Positions 28,140 to 36,899 of a stretch of DNA of 64,000 nucleotides are shown here, in pieces. The notes under the pieces are model-generated. The model did not search any database. It was not told the DNA's origin and saw nothing but the letters and a program-made list of their open reading frames with translations. Within the stretch, counting starts at the first letter, position 1; every line of letters begins with the position of its first letter. The DNA is from Thermoanaerobacterium sp. PSU-2 (lineage in GTDB: Bacteria > Bacillota > Thermoanaerobacteria > Thermoanaerobacterales > Thermoanaerobacteraceae), in contig NZ_MSQD01000006.1 of the NCBI RefSeq assembly GCF_002102475.1, positions 101,485-165,484 on the forward strand, written 5' to 3'. The position numbers and the translations under genes are program-made.

Positions 28140-28245
28140 TGCCTCCGGAGTTAGTTGACGGGTGCGGGATAGAAGGTACCCCTACTGCATATGGCAGATT
28201 AACCCCAAACATGAAAAATCCTCCGTACCTAAATAGGATTCGGCA
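28140..28245 (-). ncRNA. Cyclic di-AMP (ydaO/yuaA) riboswitch
   Basis: The minus-strand leader contains the family blocks in order: CCGAATCCTATTTAGGTACGG, a GGGGTTAATC block, GTAGGGGTACCTTC, then CCGCACCCGTCAACTAACTC and closing GGAGGC. These match the ydaO/yuaA class as I know it. It lies between a good promoter (28274-28302) and an NlpC/P60 gene, the classic target of this riboswitch. The class normally turns expression off at high c-di-AMP. Confidence 0.85.
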
Positions 28246-28273
28246 AGATTGCTAATATGTACAAGTTTCTTTT

Positions 28274-28302
28274 ATTTTATCAAAAACGACTAATAAAGTC
28301 AA
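28274..28302 (-). promoter_or_regulatory. Promoter of the riboswitch-NlpC/P60 unit
   Basis: TTGACT (28297-28302), 17-base spacer, TAAAAT (28274-28279) preceded by TGA as an extended -10, all on the minus strand, about 30 bases before the riboswitch. Confidence 0.7.
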
Positions 28303-28407
28303 TGTTTTCATAATAATTTTTTAAGATTTTTTTAATAAACTCTTAATATATTTTATAAAAAATTTATAAATTTGTTACAATCTCTATAAACAAGCGGCTT
28401 ATTGTAG

Positions 28408-28413
28408 TATAAT
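28408..28413 (+). promoter_or_regulatory. Candidate -10 for the AEC transporter gene
   Basis: TATAAT 31 bases before the ATG on the plus strand. No convincing -35 at 16-18 bases, so it is tentative. The rest of the 28303-28443 gap is A/T-rich with nothing else recognised. Confidence 0.35.
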
Positions 28414-28443
28414 TTTACTTGATGTACGAAAAGGAGGATATAA

Positions 28444-29364
28444 ATGAGCCAAATAGTCATACTTCAAAAAATCGCAATAAGCATCATCATAATATTTTTT
28501 GGTTACGCAGTAAAGAAAATGAAATTTTTACCTGCGGAAACAGGAAAAGTCCTGAATAGTTTTATAATCTACATAACATTGCCTGCCAGCATCGCAAAAG
28601 TTTTCTTGACTACAAAAGTAAATACAAACTTATTCGTTTTGACATTATCAGGCTTTGCTTTTGGTTTCATCACTTTTATTATAGGCTTTTTAGCCTTTAG
28701 AAACGCAAATTTAAAAAGAGAAACAAAAGGTACTTTGATCATATCTCTCTGCGGATACAACATAGGTCTTTTTGCTTTCCCGTTTGTCCAACAAATCTAT
28801 GGCAACAATGGTCTTTTGCACATCGCAATGTTTGACATGGGAAATTCATTTAATGTCTTTGGAATCGCATATATCGCTGCATACGCATTTTCTCAGAGTG
28901 ATAAATTAGATCTGAAAAAAGTATTTAAAAAGATCTTGTACTTTGTACCTTTTGACACTTATATAATAGCCTTCCTTTTGAATATCATGGGTGTTAAATT
29001 CCCAAGTTTAATCGTCAACCTGGCAGAGCAAATTTCGATGCCGAATACAACATTAGCTTTGTTTGTAATAGGGTATTTTCTTGATTTTAATTTAGAAAAG
29101 GATGAAATTTTATCACTAGTTAAAGGACTTGCCATAAAATATGCGCCAGGCATAGCACTGTTTTTTGTCTTGCCTATGTTTTTCAATACTGCATCGATGA
29201 CAATTAAAGCTATAATGTTAGGGACCATCATGCCGACAGCGCTTGTAGCAGTCATATATTCTGATGAGAGAAATCTAAACACCAAACTGGCATCGATCTT
29301 TATAACGACAACGACGATTGTTGCGATTGTATTCATGTCAATTATAATGGTAAAATGGCATTAA
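28444..29364 (+). CDS. AEC-family transporter (auxin efflux carrier-like)
   Basis: Integral membrane protein of 306 aa with about ten hydrophobic segments and the AEC-family start IIFFGYAVKKMKFLPAETGKVLN. The bacterial members include malate/malonate and other organic-anion permeases; the substrate cannot be told. ATG with AAAAGGAGG upstream. Monocistronic, divergent from the NlpC/P60 unit, with its own terminator. Confidence 0.88.
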   Translation: MSQIVILQKIAISIIIIFFGYAVKKMKFLPAETGKVLNSFIIYITLPASIAKVFLTTKVNTNLFVLTLSGFAFGFITFIIGFLAFRNANLKRETKGTLIISLCGYNIGLFAFPFVQQIYGNNGLLHIAMFDMGNSFNVFGIAYIAAYAFSQSDKLDLKKVFKKILYFVPFDTYIIAFLLNIMGVKFPSLIVNLAEQISMPNTTLALFVIGYFLDFNLEKDEILSLVKGLAIKYAPGIALFFVLPMFFNTASMTIKAIMLGTIMPTALVAVIYSDERNLNTKLASIFITTTTIVAIVFMSIIMVKWH

Positions 29365-29390
29365 AAAAAGCCTTTTGAAAGGCTTTTTTA
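29363..29390. terminator. Bidirectional terminator between AEC gene and tRNA-Leu
   Basis: AAAAAAGCCTTT-TG-AAAGGCTTTTTT forms a tight stem with T-runs in both directions. It serves the AEC gene on plus and the tRNA on minus. Confidence 0.85.
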
Positions 29391-29412
29391 TGTAAAATAT
29401 TTATTTTCATTT

Positions 29413-29497
29413 TGGTGCGGAGGGCGGGACTTGAACCCGCACGGAAAACTCCATACGCCCCTCAAACGTACGCGTCTGCCTATTCCGCCACCCCCGC
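29413..29497 (-). tRNA. tRNA-Leu, anticodon GAG
   Basis: 85 bases on the minus strand with encoded CCA. The acceptor stem GCGGGGG/CCTCCGC pairs fully (one G-U), D arm GGCGGAATAGGCAGACGC, anticodon stem TACGT/GCGTA with loop TTGAGGG giving anticodon GAG, a long class II variable arm, and T loop GGGTTCAAGTCCC. The long variable arm and anticodon make it leucine. Confidence 0.97.
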
Positions 29498-29523
29498 GTC
29501 ACAATATCGTCAGCACATTAGTC

Positions 29524-29552
29524 ATTATATAATGTTTTTTTGTTTGTGTCAA
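29524..29552 (-). promoter_or_regulatory. Consensus SigA promoter of tRNA-Leu
   Basis: TTGACA (29547-29552), 17 bases, TATAAT (29524-29529) on the minus strand: a perfect consensus, 27 bases before the tRNA 5' end. Confidence 0.9.
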
Positions 29553-29588
29553 TACCTTTTTGCATAAATTGCGATTCAGTAAATATTA

Positions 29589-29620
29589 TATAGACAAGTA
29601 TGAATTCATGCCTGTCTATA
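29589..29620 (-). terminator. Palindromic hairpin at the end of pncB
   Basis: TATAGACA and TGTCTATA flank a further near-palindrome around GAATTC, overlapping the pncB stop. The stem is strong but the T-run is weak (AATATTT), so it could be a terminator or just an mRNA 3'-end hairpin. Confidence 0.5.
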
Positions 29621-30650
29621 TTATCCTTTTTAATTTTGCATTCTCTATCCTTCCAGGAATTCGGCCTCTTTTTGCAATAGGTTCTCCTTCTACTTCTTTA
29701 ATATCCATCGTCATGTCTATAGGAGATGCATCTGATATATAGCTGCCAACGCCAAATGCATCTGCACCGCTTAATGCAAGCTCTTTTATCCTTTCTGGTG
29801 TAAGCCCACCAGACACAATGATCTTGACATTGTCAAATCCTTTTTGATTAAGCCTCTGCCTAAGCTCATACACAAGGCTTGCCGTTACGCCTCCTCTCTC
29901 AGACGGCGTATCCAATCTTATGCCATACAACCTATCTCCTAAAAATTCAGCCACCCTCAATGATTCTTCAATTTCATCTTTAAATGTATCTACTAAAATA
30001 GTTATTTTCTCATCTTTAGGCGTTATCTCACTGTAAGCTTTAGCTATAGTAAGAGTGTCGCCAGCTATCAGAAAAGCCGCATGTGGTACTGTCCCCTTTG
30101 GCTCGCGTCCTAAAAGCTTCGCGCCTAATATGCAACTGGCATCATCAGCGCCACCTATTAGTGCTGCCCTTTCCATGACAGGAGCCACTGCAGGATGCAC
30201 ATGTCTTGCACCAAAACAAAGTAAAGGCTTGTCTGGAATAACTTCTTTAAGCTCTCTTGCTGCAGTAGCCCATCCGCATGAACTTGCCAACATACCCAAT
30301 ATCACAGTTTCATACGTACCAAACTCGCTGTACGGTCCAATGATTCTCATAACAGTCTCTTTTGGTTCAAAAGTCTCTCCTTCATCTATAGACCACACTT
30401 CAATGTTTTTATCTTTTAAGACATTTTTTACTTCAGGCAACCCTGCAAAAACACCACTTTTTCTTGCAAATATCTCTGCCGTAACGACTTTCCCGTCTAT
30501 TCCTAAATGCTTTAAAATATCTTGCGTCCTTAGAAAATAAACGTCTGTAGTCGCGCCATTTTTTATTTCGTCATGTGTGGCAGAAAAAAATTCCCTATCG
30601 CTACTCACCTTAACTTCCCTTAAGTCTTCAAGATGCTTTATAATTTTCAT
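29616..30650 (-). CDS. pncB: Nicotinate phosphoribosyltransferase (short form)
   Basis: Makes nicotinate mononucleotide from nicotinate and PRPP in NAD salvage. 344 aa, the short form also found in archaea. It has TDVYFLRTQDIL near the N-terminus, the core CFGARHVHPAVAPVMERAA, the phosphate-binding VSGGLTPERIKEL and GADAFGVGSYI. ATG start. It is followed by a DUF441 gene upstream in the same direction. Confidence 0.93.
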   Translation of the reverse strand: MKIIKHLEDLREVKVSSDREFFSATHDEIKNGATTDVYFLRTQDILKHLGIDGKVVTAEIFARKSGVFAGLPEVKNVLKDKNIEVWSIDEGETFEPKETVMRIIGPYSEFGTYETVILGMLASSCGWATAARELKEVIPDKPLLCFGARHVHPAVAPVMERAALIGGADDASCILGAKLLGREPKGTVPHAAFLIAGDTLTIAKAYSEITPKDEKITILVDTFKDEIEESLRVAEFLGDRLYGIRLDTPSERGGVTASLVYELRQRLNQKGFDNVKIIVSGGLTPERIKELALSGADAFGVGSYISDASPIDMTMDIKEVEGEPIAKRGRIPGRIENAKLKRII

Positions 30651-30668
30651 ATGTATTCTTCTCCCTCT

Positions 30669-31118
30669 CTATAATCTAAATATCCTAAGTAAGATTGTCG
30701 TAATGCCAAGGGCTATCATTGGTCCAACCGGTGCTCCCTTAAAGAAGCTTACACCAATCACAGTACCCAGCAAAACACCTACAACACCATTTGTATCTAC
30801 TTTCATGGCATTAAGGCCTATAGATGCCAATACAGCTACAATTATCCCAGCAATAACTGTAATAACCCCTTCCATGCTTTTTGCAGCATTTAAAAAATCA
30901 TCAACTGATACTTTGCTCATTGCAAGAGGTGACAAGGCTCCCATAGTCAATACTATTATACCAAGATTCATGCCATTTTTCGATACAAATTGATTAATTA
31001 TTTCCAAGTTCATAAGTTTAATAAAAAGAAGCATTAGAATAGCAGCCGCAACATTGTTGTTTTTTCCTATAATGCTGAAAAACAACATGATGGATAGAAT
31101 CAAAACCCCAAAATCCAT
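30669..31118 (-). CDS. UPF0756/DUF441 membrane protein
   Basis: 149 aa with about four membrane segments; MDFGVLILSIMLF and GAPVGPMIALGITTILLRI fit the DUF441 (YtwI) family of unknown function. 18 bases upstream of pncB on the same strand, probably co-transcribed. Confidence 0.85.
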   Translation of the reverse strand: MDFGVLILSIMLFFSIIGKNNNVAAAILMLLFIKLMNLEIINQFVSKNGMNLGIIVLTMGALSPLAMSKVSVDDFLNAAKSMEGVITVIAGIIVAVLASIGLNAMKVDTNGVVGVLLGTVIGVSFFKGAPVGPMIALGITTILLRIFRL

Positions 31119-31158
31119 TTATGATCCCTCGCAACATAATGTTGTGCAATGTTTCAAA

Positions 31159-31713
31159 CTATCTGTATAAATTTGTGTAAATCTTATAATACTTAAGCAC
31201 CTTTTTAATGTACTTATCCGTCTCTGAAAAAGGCACTTTCTTGAGATTGCTGCCATTTTCCGAGTACCTCTTGTCTTTTAACCAATTTGAAACATTGCCA
31301 CTTCCTCCATTATATGCGGCTACTGCCAAAGTGACATCATTATTAAATTGTTTTAAAAGGTATTTTAGATACCATGTTCCTATATTTATATTGTAATCTG
31401 GATTAAAAAGCATATTAACGCTAAAATTTTTAATGCCTATGTAATTAGCAACCCAAGTTCCTGTCTCAGGTATCACTTGCATAAGGCCTATAGCCCCTTT
31501 GCTTGAAACGCTGTCAGGATTAAAATTGCTTTCTGCCTTTATCATGGCAAAAATTAAATTAGGATCTACTCCATACTGATTTGAATAGAAGTACACCTGT
31601 TGACTGTATTTTTTAGGATATAATTGCTTTAGAAACCACTTTGTCTTAACTCCATATACCGTCAAGACAGTAATCGCTGCTACTATCACCAATATGACTT
31701 TTTTAAACTTCAA
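31159..31713 (-). CDS. Membrane-anchored lytic transglycosylase
   Basis: 184 aa: N-terminal hydrophobic anchor (about 4-22) and an SLT domain with catalytic Glu in MIKAESNFNPDSVSSKGAIGLMQVIP and AVAAYNGGSGNVSNW. Resembles YjbJ-type murein transglycosylases encoded next to coaE in Clostridia. The frame opens at 31764, but GGAGG lies seven bases before a TTG at 31713 and the longer N-terminus would overlap coaE. Confidence 0.9.
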   Translation of the reverse strand: MKFKKVILVIVAAITVLTVYGVKTKWFLKQLYPKKYSQQVYFYSNQYGVDPNLIFAMIKAESNFNPDSVSSKGAIGLMQVIPETGTWVANYIGIKNFSVNMLFNPDYNINIGTWYLKYLLKQFNNDVTLAVAAYNGGSGNVSNWLKDKRYSENGSNLKKVPFSETDKYIKKVLKYYKIYTNLYR

Positions 31714-31732
31714 TATAATACCTCCAGATGTT

Positions 31733-32332
31733 CTATTTTGAAAAGCGCCCCCACAACAGCTCAACTTGTCTTTTTATGGCATTAAAATCCTTGCAGTTAT
31801 TAATTATAAAATCTGCGTACTTCATTTTGTCCTCTATAGACATCTGGCTTTTAATACGGTTCAGTGCGTCTTTATAGCTTAAATTGTCTCTTTTCATAAG
31901 CCTTCTAATCTGTGTCTTTTTATCAACAACCACAAGCCATACTTCATCTACCATATTAAAAAGCTTCATCTCAATTAACAATGCTGCATCAAGCACGATG
32001 GCTTTCTCTTTGCCTTTTTTTCTCTCTTCCTCTATTATATCTTTTATCCTTTTTATTATTTCCGGATGCGTAATTTCATTTAATTTATTCAATTTTTCTT
32101 TATCAGCAAAAACAAGGTTACCCAGTTTTCTCCGGTCTATCTCGCCATCTTTTCGCAAAATTTCTCTTCCAAACACACTTACTAATATATTATATGTGTC
32201 AGTACCCTTTATCATAATCTCTCTTGAAACTACATCCGCATCAATTATTACTGCTCCAAGGCTTTTTAATATGGATGAAACGGTGCTTTTCCCTGACGCT
32301 ATTCCGCCTGTCAATCCGATTACCTTCACCAT
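31733..32332 (-). CDS. coaE: Dephospho-CoA kinase
   Basis: Last step of coenzyme A synthesis. 199 aa with the P-loop [30 protein letters not shown] and the lid region with [13 protein letters not shown] start. It is preceded by polA, the common clostridial order polA-coaE-transglycosylase. Confidence 0.96.
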   Translation of the reverse strand: MVKVIGLTGGIASGKSTVSSILKSLGAVIIDADVVSREIMIKGTDTYNILVSVFGREILRKDGEIDRRKLGNLVFADKEKLNKLNEITHPEIIKRIKDIIEEERKKGKEKAIVLDAALLIEMKLFNMVDEVWLVVVDKKTQIRRLMKRDNLSYKDALNRIKSQMSIEDKMKYADFIINNCKDFNAIKRQVELLWGRFSK

Positions 32333-32349
32333 CGCACCTCCAATCTATA

Positions 32350-32378
32350 TAATTTAAAAGTGTCCAAAAGACACTTTT
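32350..32378 (-). terminator. Hairpin between polA and coaE
   Basis: Stem AAAAGTGTC/GACACTTTT with loop TTTTG followed by AAATTATAT on the minus strand, overlapping the polA stop. The U-tract is poor, so partial termination or attenuation before coaE is possible. Confidence 0.6.
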
Positions 32379-34980
32379 ATTTTGCATCATACCAATTTTT
32401 CCCTTGCCCTATATCTACGACCAAAGGAACTCTTAACTTTATGACATTTTCCATTATCGATTTTAAAAGCTCCTTGACTATTTCAATTTCATCAGGATGT
32501 GTGTCAATTATAAGCTCATCGTGCACCTGAAGAATGAGTCGCGATTTCAATCCTCTTTCCTTTAATTCATTGTACACTTTAACCATCGACATCTTTATTA
32601 TATCCGCAGCACTGCCTTGAATAGGTGTATTCATCGCCATTCTCTCACCAAAAGACCTTTGGTTAAAATTTTTTGAATTGATTTCCGGTATGTATCTTCT
32701 CCTATTTAAGATTGTCGTAACATACCCATTTTCCTTTGCAAATTTGACTATTGAGTCGATGTAATTTTTGACGCCCTTGTACCTATCAAAATAATTATCT
32801 ATGTATTCTTTCGCTTCTTTTCGCGATATCTTTAAGTCTTTAGACAAGCCGTAATCGCTTATACCATATACAATACCAAAATTGACAGCTTTTGCTCGCC
32901 TTCTCATTTCATTTGTCACTTCTTCTTTTGAAACCTTAAAAACTTCCGATGCCGTCCTCAAATGTATATCCTCATTGTTCAAAAATGACTCAATAAGTTT
33001 TTCGTCCTCAGAAAGGTGTGCAAGAACCCTAAGCTCAATTTGAGAATAATCAGCAGATATTATAAGCCCATCTTCATGGCTCGATACAAATGCCTTTCTT
33101 ATTCTTCTGCCAAACTCTTCTCTTACAGGTATGTTCTGCAAATTAGGCTCTGTTGAACTAATTCTCCCTGTCGCAGCAACAGTTTGTTTGAACGTAGAAT
33201 GAACCCTGTTATTTTCATCCATGATAGGAATGAAGCCATCTATGTACGTAGATTTAAGCTTCATAAGCTGTCTATATTCTATTATTTCTCCTACTATTTC
33301 GCTATATGGTATAAGCTCTGCAAGAACTTCCATATCAGTTGAATACCCTGTTTTAGTCTTTTTTATTGCTGGCAAATTTAATTTGTCAAACAAAAATTCT
33401 GACAACTGCTTTGTAGAATTAATATTAAATTCGTATCCAGCAACATCGTAAATATCTTTTACAATTTTATCTGTCTTTTCATCTATTTCTTTAGAAATAC
33501 TTCTAAGTACATCCTTATCTAAAGTAAAGCCGTATACCTCCATAGATTTTAACACTTCAATAAGCGGAATTTCAACATTATTTAAAAGATCTTCCATATC
33601 CATCTCTCTTATAAACAACATGAGCTTATCTTTCAACTTGGATAAGTTTGCTGCGATTGAACACATATAATCAATTAAAAGCCTTTTATCAATATCGTCA
33701 TAGTTCTTTTTATTTCTGCCCTTACCCACTATGTCATCTATGCTTTGCAAATCCTCTTTCAAGTATTTTTTCAATACCCGACTTATGTCATAATTTGACT
33801 CAGACGGATTTAAAAGATATGTCATTATGGCCGTATCGTAAATCTTGCAATTAATTTCAATGCCGCAGTATGAAATGTTCACCAAAAAATCTTTTAGATC
33901 GTGTCCTATCAAAGTAAGTTTCTCGTTATTAAGCAATTTAAAATTGTCATAATCATCAATCTCTACAAAAAATGATTCATCACCACAAGCAAACGATACT
34001 GCTTTTATCTTTCCCTCATATATGAACGGATACAGTGACAAAACATCAAACTTTTCCAAAACATTTTTAACGTATGTAAAATCTCTTACAGGCCATTCTC
34101 TAATATCCTTTGCATCACGACTATCGTCCTTTAAATCTGCAATGAGACTTGAAAATTCCAACTTTTCAAATAACTCTTTAAGCTTATTAACATCGTAATT
34201 TTTTACCACATATTCATTCAAATCAATATCAATAGGAACATTTCTTTCAATCGTAGCAAGCCGTTTGCTTAAAACAGCTAATTCTGCATTATTTTCTATA
34301 TTTTCCTTTACTTTCCCTTTTAACTTATCTGTATTCATTAGTAAATTTTCAATTGATCCAAATTCCTTAATAAGCTTTATGGCCGTCTTTTCCCCTATAT
34401 TTGGTACACCGGGAATATTGTCTGATTTATCTCCCATAAGCCCTTTTAGATCTATGAATTGAAGTGGCGTTACTTCGTACTTTTCAAAAACTGCCTTCTC
34501 ATCATACTCGTCCATCTGTGTTATGCCTTTTTTGCATATTTTTACTTTTACGTTTGTCGATACAAGCTGAAGCGCATCTCTATCGCCTGTGACGATAAGC
34601 ACATCCATCCCACTCTCCGATGCAATGTTTGATACTGTCCCGATGATGTCATCTGCTTCAAATCCCTCTATCTCGATGGTTTTTATATTAAACGCACTTA
34701 TCACATCTTTCAGAGTATCCACCTGTTCTACAAGTTCCTCTGGCATCGACTGCCGAGTTCCTTTATAAGCACTGTACTCCTTGTGCCTAAATGTAGGGGC
34801 CTTTTTATCAAAAGCTATTGCTATGTAGTCCGGCTTCTCCTCATCCAGCAATTTAAGAAGCATCATTGAAAAACCGTATATTGCATTTGTATGCATTCCT
34901 TCACTATTCATCAAATCAGGCAGAGCAAAATATGCCCTGTACATCAAGCTATTACCATCTATGATCAAAAATTTCGACAT
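32377..34980 (-). CDS. polA: DNA polymerase I, proofreading-deficient type
   Basis: 867 aa. N-terminal 5'-3' exonuclease (about 1-290, with DGNSLMYRAYFALP, EADDIIGT and GDKSDNIPGVPNIGEKTA), a central 3'-5' exonuclease-like domain, and a family A polymerase domain with motif A ADYSQIELRVLAHLS, finger helix RRRAKAVNFGIVYG and motif C QVHDELI. The exonuclease I motif (normally DxE) reads FDVLS, so proofreading is probably absent, as in related Gram-positive enzymes. The frame runs on to 35103, but the ATG at 34980 has AGGAG upstream and the canonical N-terminus. Confidence 0.96.
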   Translation of the reverse strand: MSKFLIIDGNSLMYRAYFALPDLMNSEGMHTNAIYGFSMMLLKLLDEEKPDYIAIAFDKKAPTFRHKEYSAYKGTRQSMPEELVEQVDTLKDVISAFNIKTIEIEGFEADDIIGTVSNIASESGMDVLIVTGDRDALQLVSTNVKVKICKKGITQMDEYDEKAVFEKYEVTPLQFIDLKGLMGDKSDNIPGVPNIGEKTAIKLIKEFGSIENLLMNTDKLKGKVKENIENNAELAVLSKRLATIERNVPIDIDLNEYVVKNYDVNKLKELFEKLEFSSLIADLKDDSRDAKDIREWPVRDFTYVKNVLEKFDVLSLYPFIYEGKIKAVSFACGDESFFVEIDDYDNFKLLNNEKLTLIGHDLKDFLVNISYCGIEINCKIYDTAIMTYLLNPSESNYDISRVLKKYLKEDLQSIDDIVGKGRNKKNYDDIDKRLLIDYMCSIAANLSKLKDKLMLFIREMDMEDLLNNVEIPLIEVLKSMEVYGFTLDKDVLRSISKEIDEKTDKIVKDIYDVAGYEFNINSTKQLSEFLFDKLNLPAIKKTKTGYSTDMEVLAELIPYSEIVGEIIEYRQLMKLKSTYIDGFIPIMDENNRVHSTFKQTVAATGRISSTEPNLQNIPVREEFGRRIRKAFVSSHEDGLIISADYSQIELRVLAHLSEDEKLIESFLNNEDIHLRTASEVFKVSKEEVTNEMRRRAKAVNFGIVYGISDYGLSKDLKISRKEAKEYIDNYFDRYKGVKNYIDSIVKFAKENGYVTTILNRRRYIPEINSKNFNQRSFGERMAMNTPIQGSAADIIKMSMVKVYNELKERGLKSRLILQVHDELIIDTHPDEIEIVKELLKSIMENVIKLRVPLVVDIGQGKNWYDAK

Positions 34981-35011
34981 ACACTCACTCCTATTTAACT
35001 TCTTGTAATCT

Positions 35012-35040
35012 AATATACCGCAAAAAAAAGAGGATGTAAA
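35012..35040 (-). promoter_or_regulatory. Promoter of polA, overlapping the upstream terminator
   Basis: TTTACA (35035-35040), 17-base spacer, TATATT (35012-35017) on the minus strand. The -35 lies in the downstream arm of the terminator of the sigma/anti-sigma unit. Confidence 0.55.
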
Positions 35041-35074
35041 TTGTCCATGATTATTTTTTGAACAATCTATATCC
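35022..35074 (-). terminator. Terminator of the ECF sigma/anti-sigma unit
   Basis: GGATATAGATTGTTC pairs with GGACAATTTACATCC over 15 positions (two G-U), followed by TCTTTTTTTT. The upstream arm is part of the last codons of the anti-sigma gene. Confidence 0.75.
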
Positions 35075-36223
35075 TTTATATGCAAGATATATAAGCATTG
35101 CAAATGGCAATAGGTATATAATAATCACAATTACATACTTTATAAATTCGAAAAATACATTGAGGCTTTTTGCTCCTGCATTTAAAACATCTTTAAAAAA
35201 ACTTTCATCAAAGATTTTACCTATCGCAGATTGAGGGACAACTGACAGGAAAGTTAAATTAATAGTGCTCATGTTTGTCATGCTATCCCACAGCTTTATC
35301 TGACTTTTGTACGAATCAATCTGGGTCTGCACATCATTTAATTTGTCTTCAATCTGCAGTATGTCTGAAATATTTGAAGCTTTTTTCATCAAGCTTTGTA
35401 GGCTTTCCTCTTGTATCTCTAAATTTTTTATTCGTGCTTGAACATCGTAATATTGCTCTGTAATATCGCTGCCGTTTATCCTTATTGTCTTGACATGGCC
35501 TAAAGACTTAATGTTTGATACGGCATACTCAAAATCATCAGCAGGAATCTTTAGCACGATGTTGATTGTCTTTTGTCCATTTTCTGAAGTATTTTCACTT
35601 GTACTTTCAATATACCCGTTGTACTGTTTGCTTATGTTTAAAATCTTGTCATAACCTTCATCTACTGAATTCGTCTCAATGGATATCACAGCATCTTTTG
35701 TTATTTTTCTCTCGTAGCCTGAGTCTAAGCCCCTATTTATCTGATTTAAACCATTGTAAACATCATTTTTCAGATTTGGCGCAGCTTCCTTTCCGCCTGT
35801 AGACGCCTCCGTTGAATAATTTGCAGCACTTTTCGTGTTTAAAAATGTCTCAGATGATCCTTTAAAAGCTCTATCATTTATATTATTCATCAAAAAATTA
35901 AATCCAAATGACAATACAAATATTGAAGTGATAACGGCAGCAGCAATTGCAAAAATCCCTTTCGGAGACCTTCGACGGTTATGCATGATATCCAATTTTT
36001 TCTTTTCTTCAACCAATTTACTATGCAATGTTTCGCCAAAATTATCTGGCAACTCTAAAGGAGGCATATTTTCCAAAAGCCTTTTTGTATATAGAAGCTC
36101 GTTGTACTCCAATCTGCATTCTTCGCATGAATCTAAATGTACCTGTATACTATTCATCGACTTTTCCTTTAGTTCTTCATCTATATATAGATTTAATAGC
36201 TTTTTGACTGTATAGCATTGCAT
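35051..36223 (-). CDS. Zinc-finger anti-sigma factor with DUF4349 domain
   Basis: 390 aa membrane protein. N-terminal anti-sigma zinc finger (H-x3-C-x2-C as HLDSCEECR, about residues 28-36), membrane helix near 90-110, a Ser/Asn-rich linker, then a DUF4349 extracytoplasmic domain with a coiled coil (ARIKNLEIQEESLQSLMKKASN onwards) and a second membrane helix near 360-382. It probably holds the ECF sigma factor encoded upstream until an envelope signal arrives. The ATG at 36223 overlaps the sigma stop codon, with AAAGGAGG eight bases upstream. Confidence 0.88.
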   Translation of the reverse strand: MQCYTVKKLLNLYIDEELKEKSMNSIQVHLDSCEECRLEYNELLYTKRLLENMPPLELPDNFGETLHSKLVEEKKKLDIMHNRRRSPKGIFAIAAAVITSIFVLSFGFNFLMNNINDRAFKGSSETFLNTKSAANYSTEASTGGKEAAPNLKNDVYNGLNQINRGLDSGYERKITKDAVISIETNSVDEGYDKILNISKQYNGYIESTSENTSENGQKTINIVLKIPADDFEYAVSNIKSLGHVKTIRINGSDITEQYYDVQARIKNLEIQEESLQSLMKKASNISDILQIEDKLNDVQTQIDSYKSQIKLWDSMTNMSTINLTFLSVVPQSAIGKIFDESFFKDVLNAGAKSLNVFFEFIKYVIVIIIYLLPFAMLIYLAYKGYRLFKK

Positions 36224-36780
36224 CACACTTGCCTCCTTTCCTCAAAAACATTTATAAAGCCCGGAATCTTTTTGAGATTTTCTTTCAGGGCGCTTCTGGC
36301 TCTTGATATCCTGGACTTTACCGTGCCAATGTTTGAATTTGTTATCTTTGCTATTTCGTTATATGTAAGCCCTTCTATATCTCTAAGTATTATTGCGATC
36401 TTGTGATCATTTTTAAGCTTATTCAATTCATTCATGATTATTTCTCTGGTCATCTTGTCATCGAAAATATCTTCAGGCGTTTTAAAATCACCTATGTCAT
36501 CCAATTGCTCTTCAACACTCTTTCTCTTCCTAATAAAATCAAGAGAAGTATTTACAGCGATCCTGTATAGCCACGTCTTAAACTCGCTTTTTCCTTTAAA
36601 CTTTTTTATGTTTACAAACGCTTTGATAAACGTCTCCTGTGTTAAATCTAACGCATCTTCCTTGCTTCCAACGATCCTGTATATGACATTGTAAATGTAA
36701 TTCTGATAAGATACTATAACATTTTCAAATGATTCAATATCTCCTTCCTGCGCTTTAAAAAGGAGCTGTCTTTCATCCAA
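36223..36780 (-). CDS. ECF-type RNA polymerase sigma factor
   Basis: 185 aa, ECF length: region 2 with YNVIYRIVGSKEDALDLTQETFIKAF and FKTWLYRIAVNTSLDFIRKRK, region 4 with LRDIEGLTYNEIAKITNSNIGTVKSRISRAR. The open frame extends to 36876, but GGGGAGG lies eight bases before the TTG at 36780, and the ECF-type promoter at 36805-36832 lies inside the longer frame, so upstream starts are excluded. Co-transcribed with its anti-sigma factor. Confidence 0.94.
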   Translation of the reverse strand: MDERQLLFKAQEGDIESFENVIVSYQNYIYNVIYRIVGSKEDALDLTQETFIKAFVNIKKFKGKSEFKTWLYRIAVNTSLDFIRKRKSVEEQLDDIGDFKTPEDIFDDKMTREIIMNELNKLKNDHKIAIILRDIEGLTYNEIAKITNSNIGTVKSRISRARSALKENLKKIPGFINVFEERRQV

Positions 36781-36804
36781 CAATAAAACCTCCCCTCGAT
36801 ATGA

Positions 36805-36832
36805 TTTGACGAAAAAAGCAGTGATAAGTTCC
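36805..36832 (-). promoter_or_regulatory. Autoregulatory ECF-type promoter of the sigma factor gene
   Basis: GGAACTT (36826-36832) and CGTCAAA (36805-36811) with a 14-base spacer on the minus strand, of the form used by sigma-E-like ECF factors. The same motif occurs at 41802-41830. Confidence 0.65.
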
Positions 36833-36876
36833 AAACGATCTGTCATTTTTATTCTAACAGATTTATTAATAAGCAC

Positions 36877-36899
36877 AAAAAAAGCGCTAATCGCGCTTA
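36877..36899 (-). terminator. Terminator of the L,D-transpeptidase gene
   Basis: Stem AAGCGC/GCGCTT with a five-base loop followed by a run of T on the minus strand, overlapping the stop codon. Confidence 0.85.

Noticed and set aside
34981..35103. 41-residue N-terminal extension of DNA polymerase I
   Set aside because: It overlaps the end of the anti-sigma gene and the terminator, and precedes a canonical start with its own Shine-Dalgarno.
36783..36876. Longer N-terminus for the ECF sigma factor
   Set aside because: The extra 32 codons contain the ECF promoter and lack homology to region 2; a Shine-Dalgarno supports the TTG at 36780.
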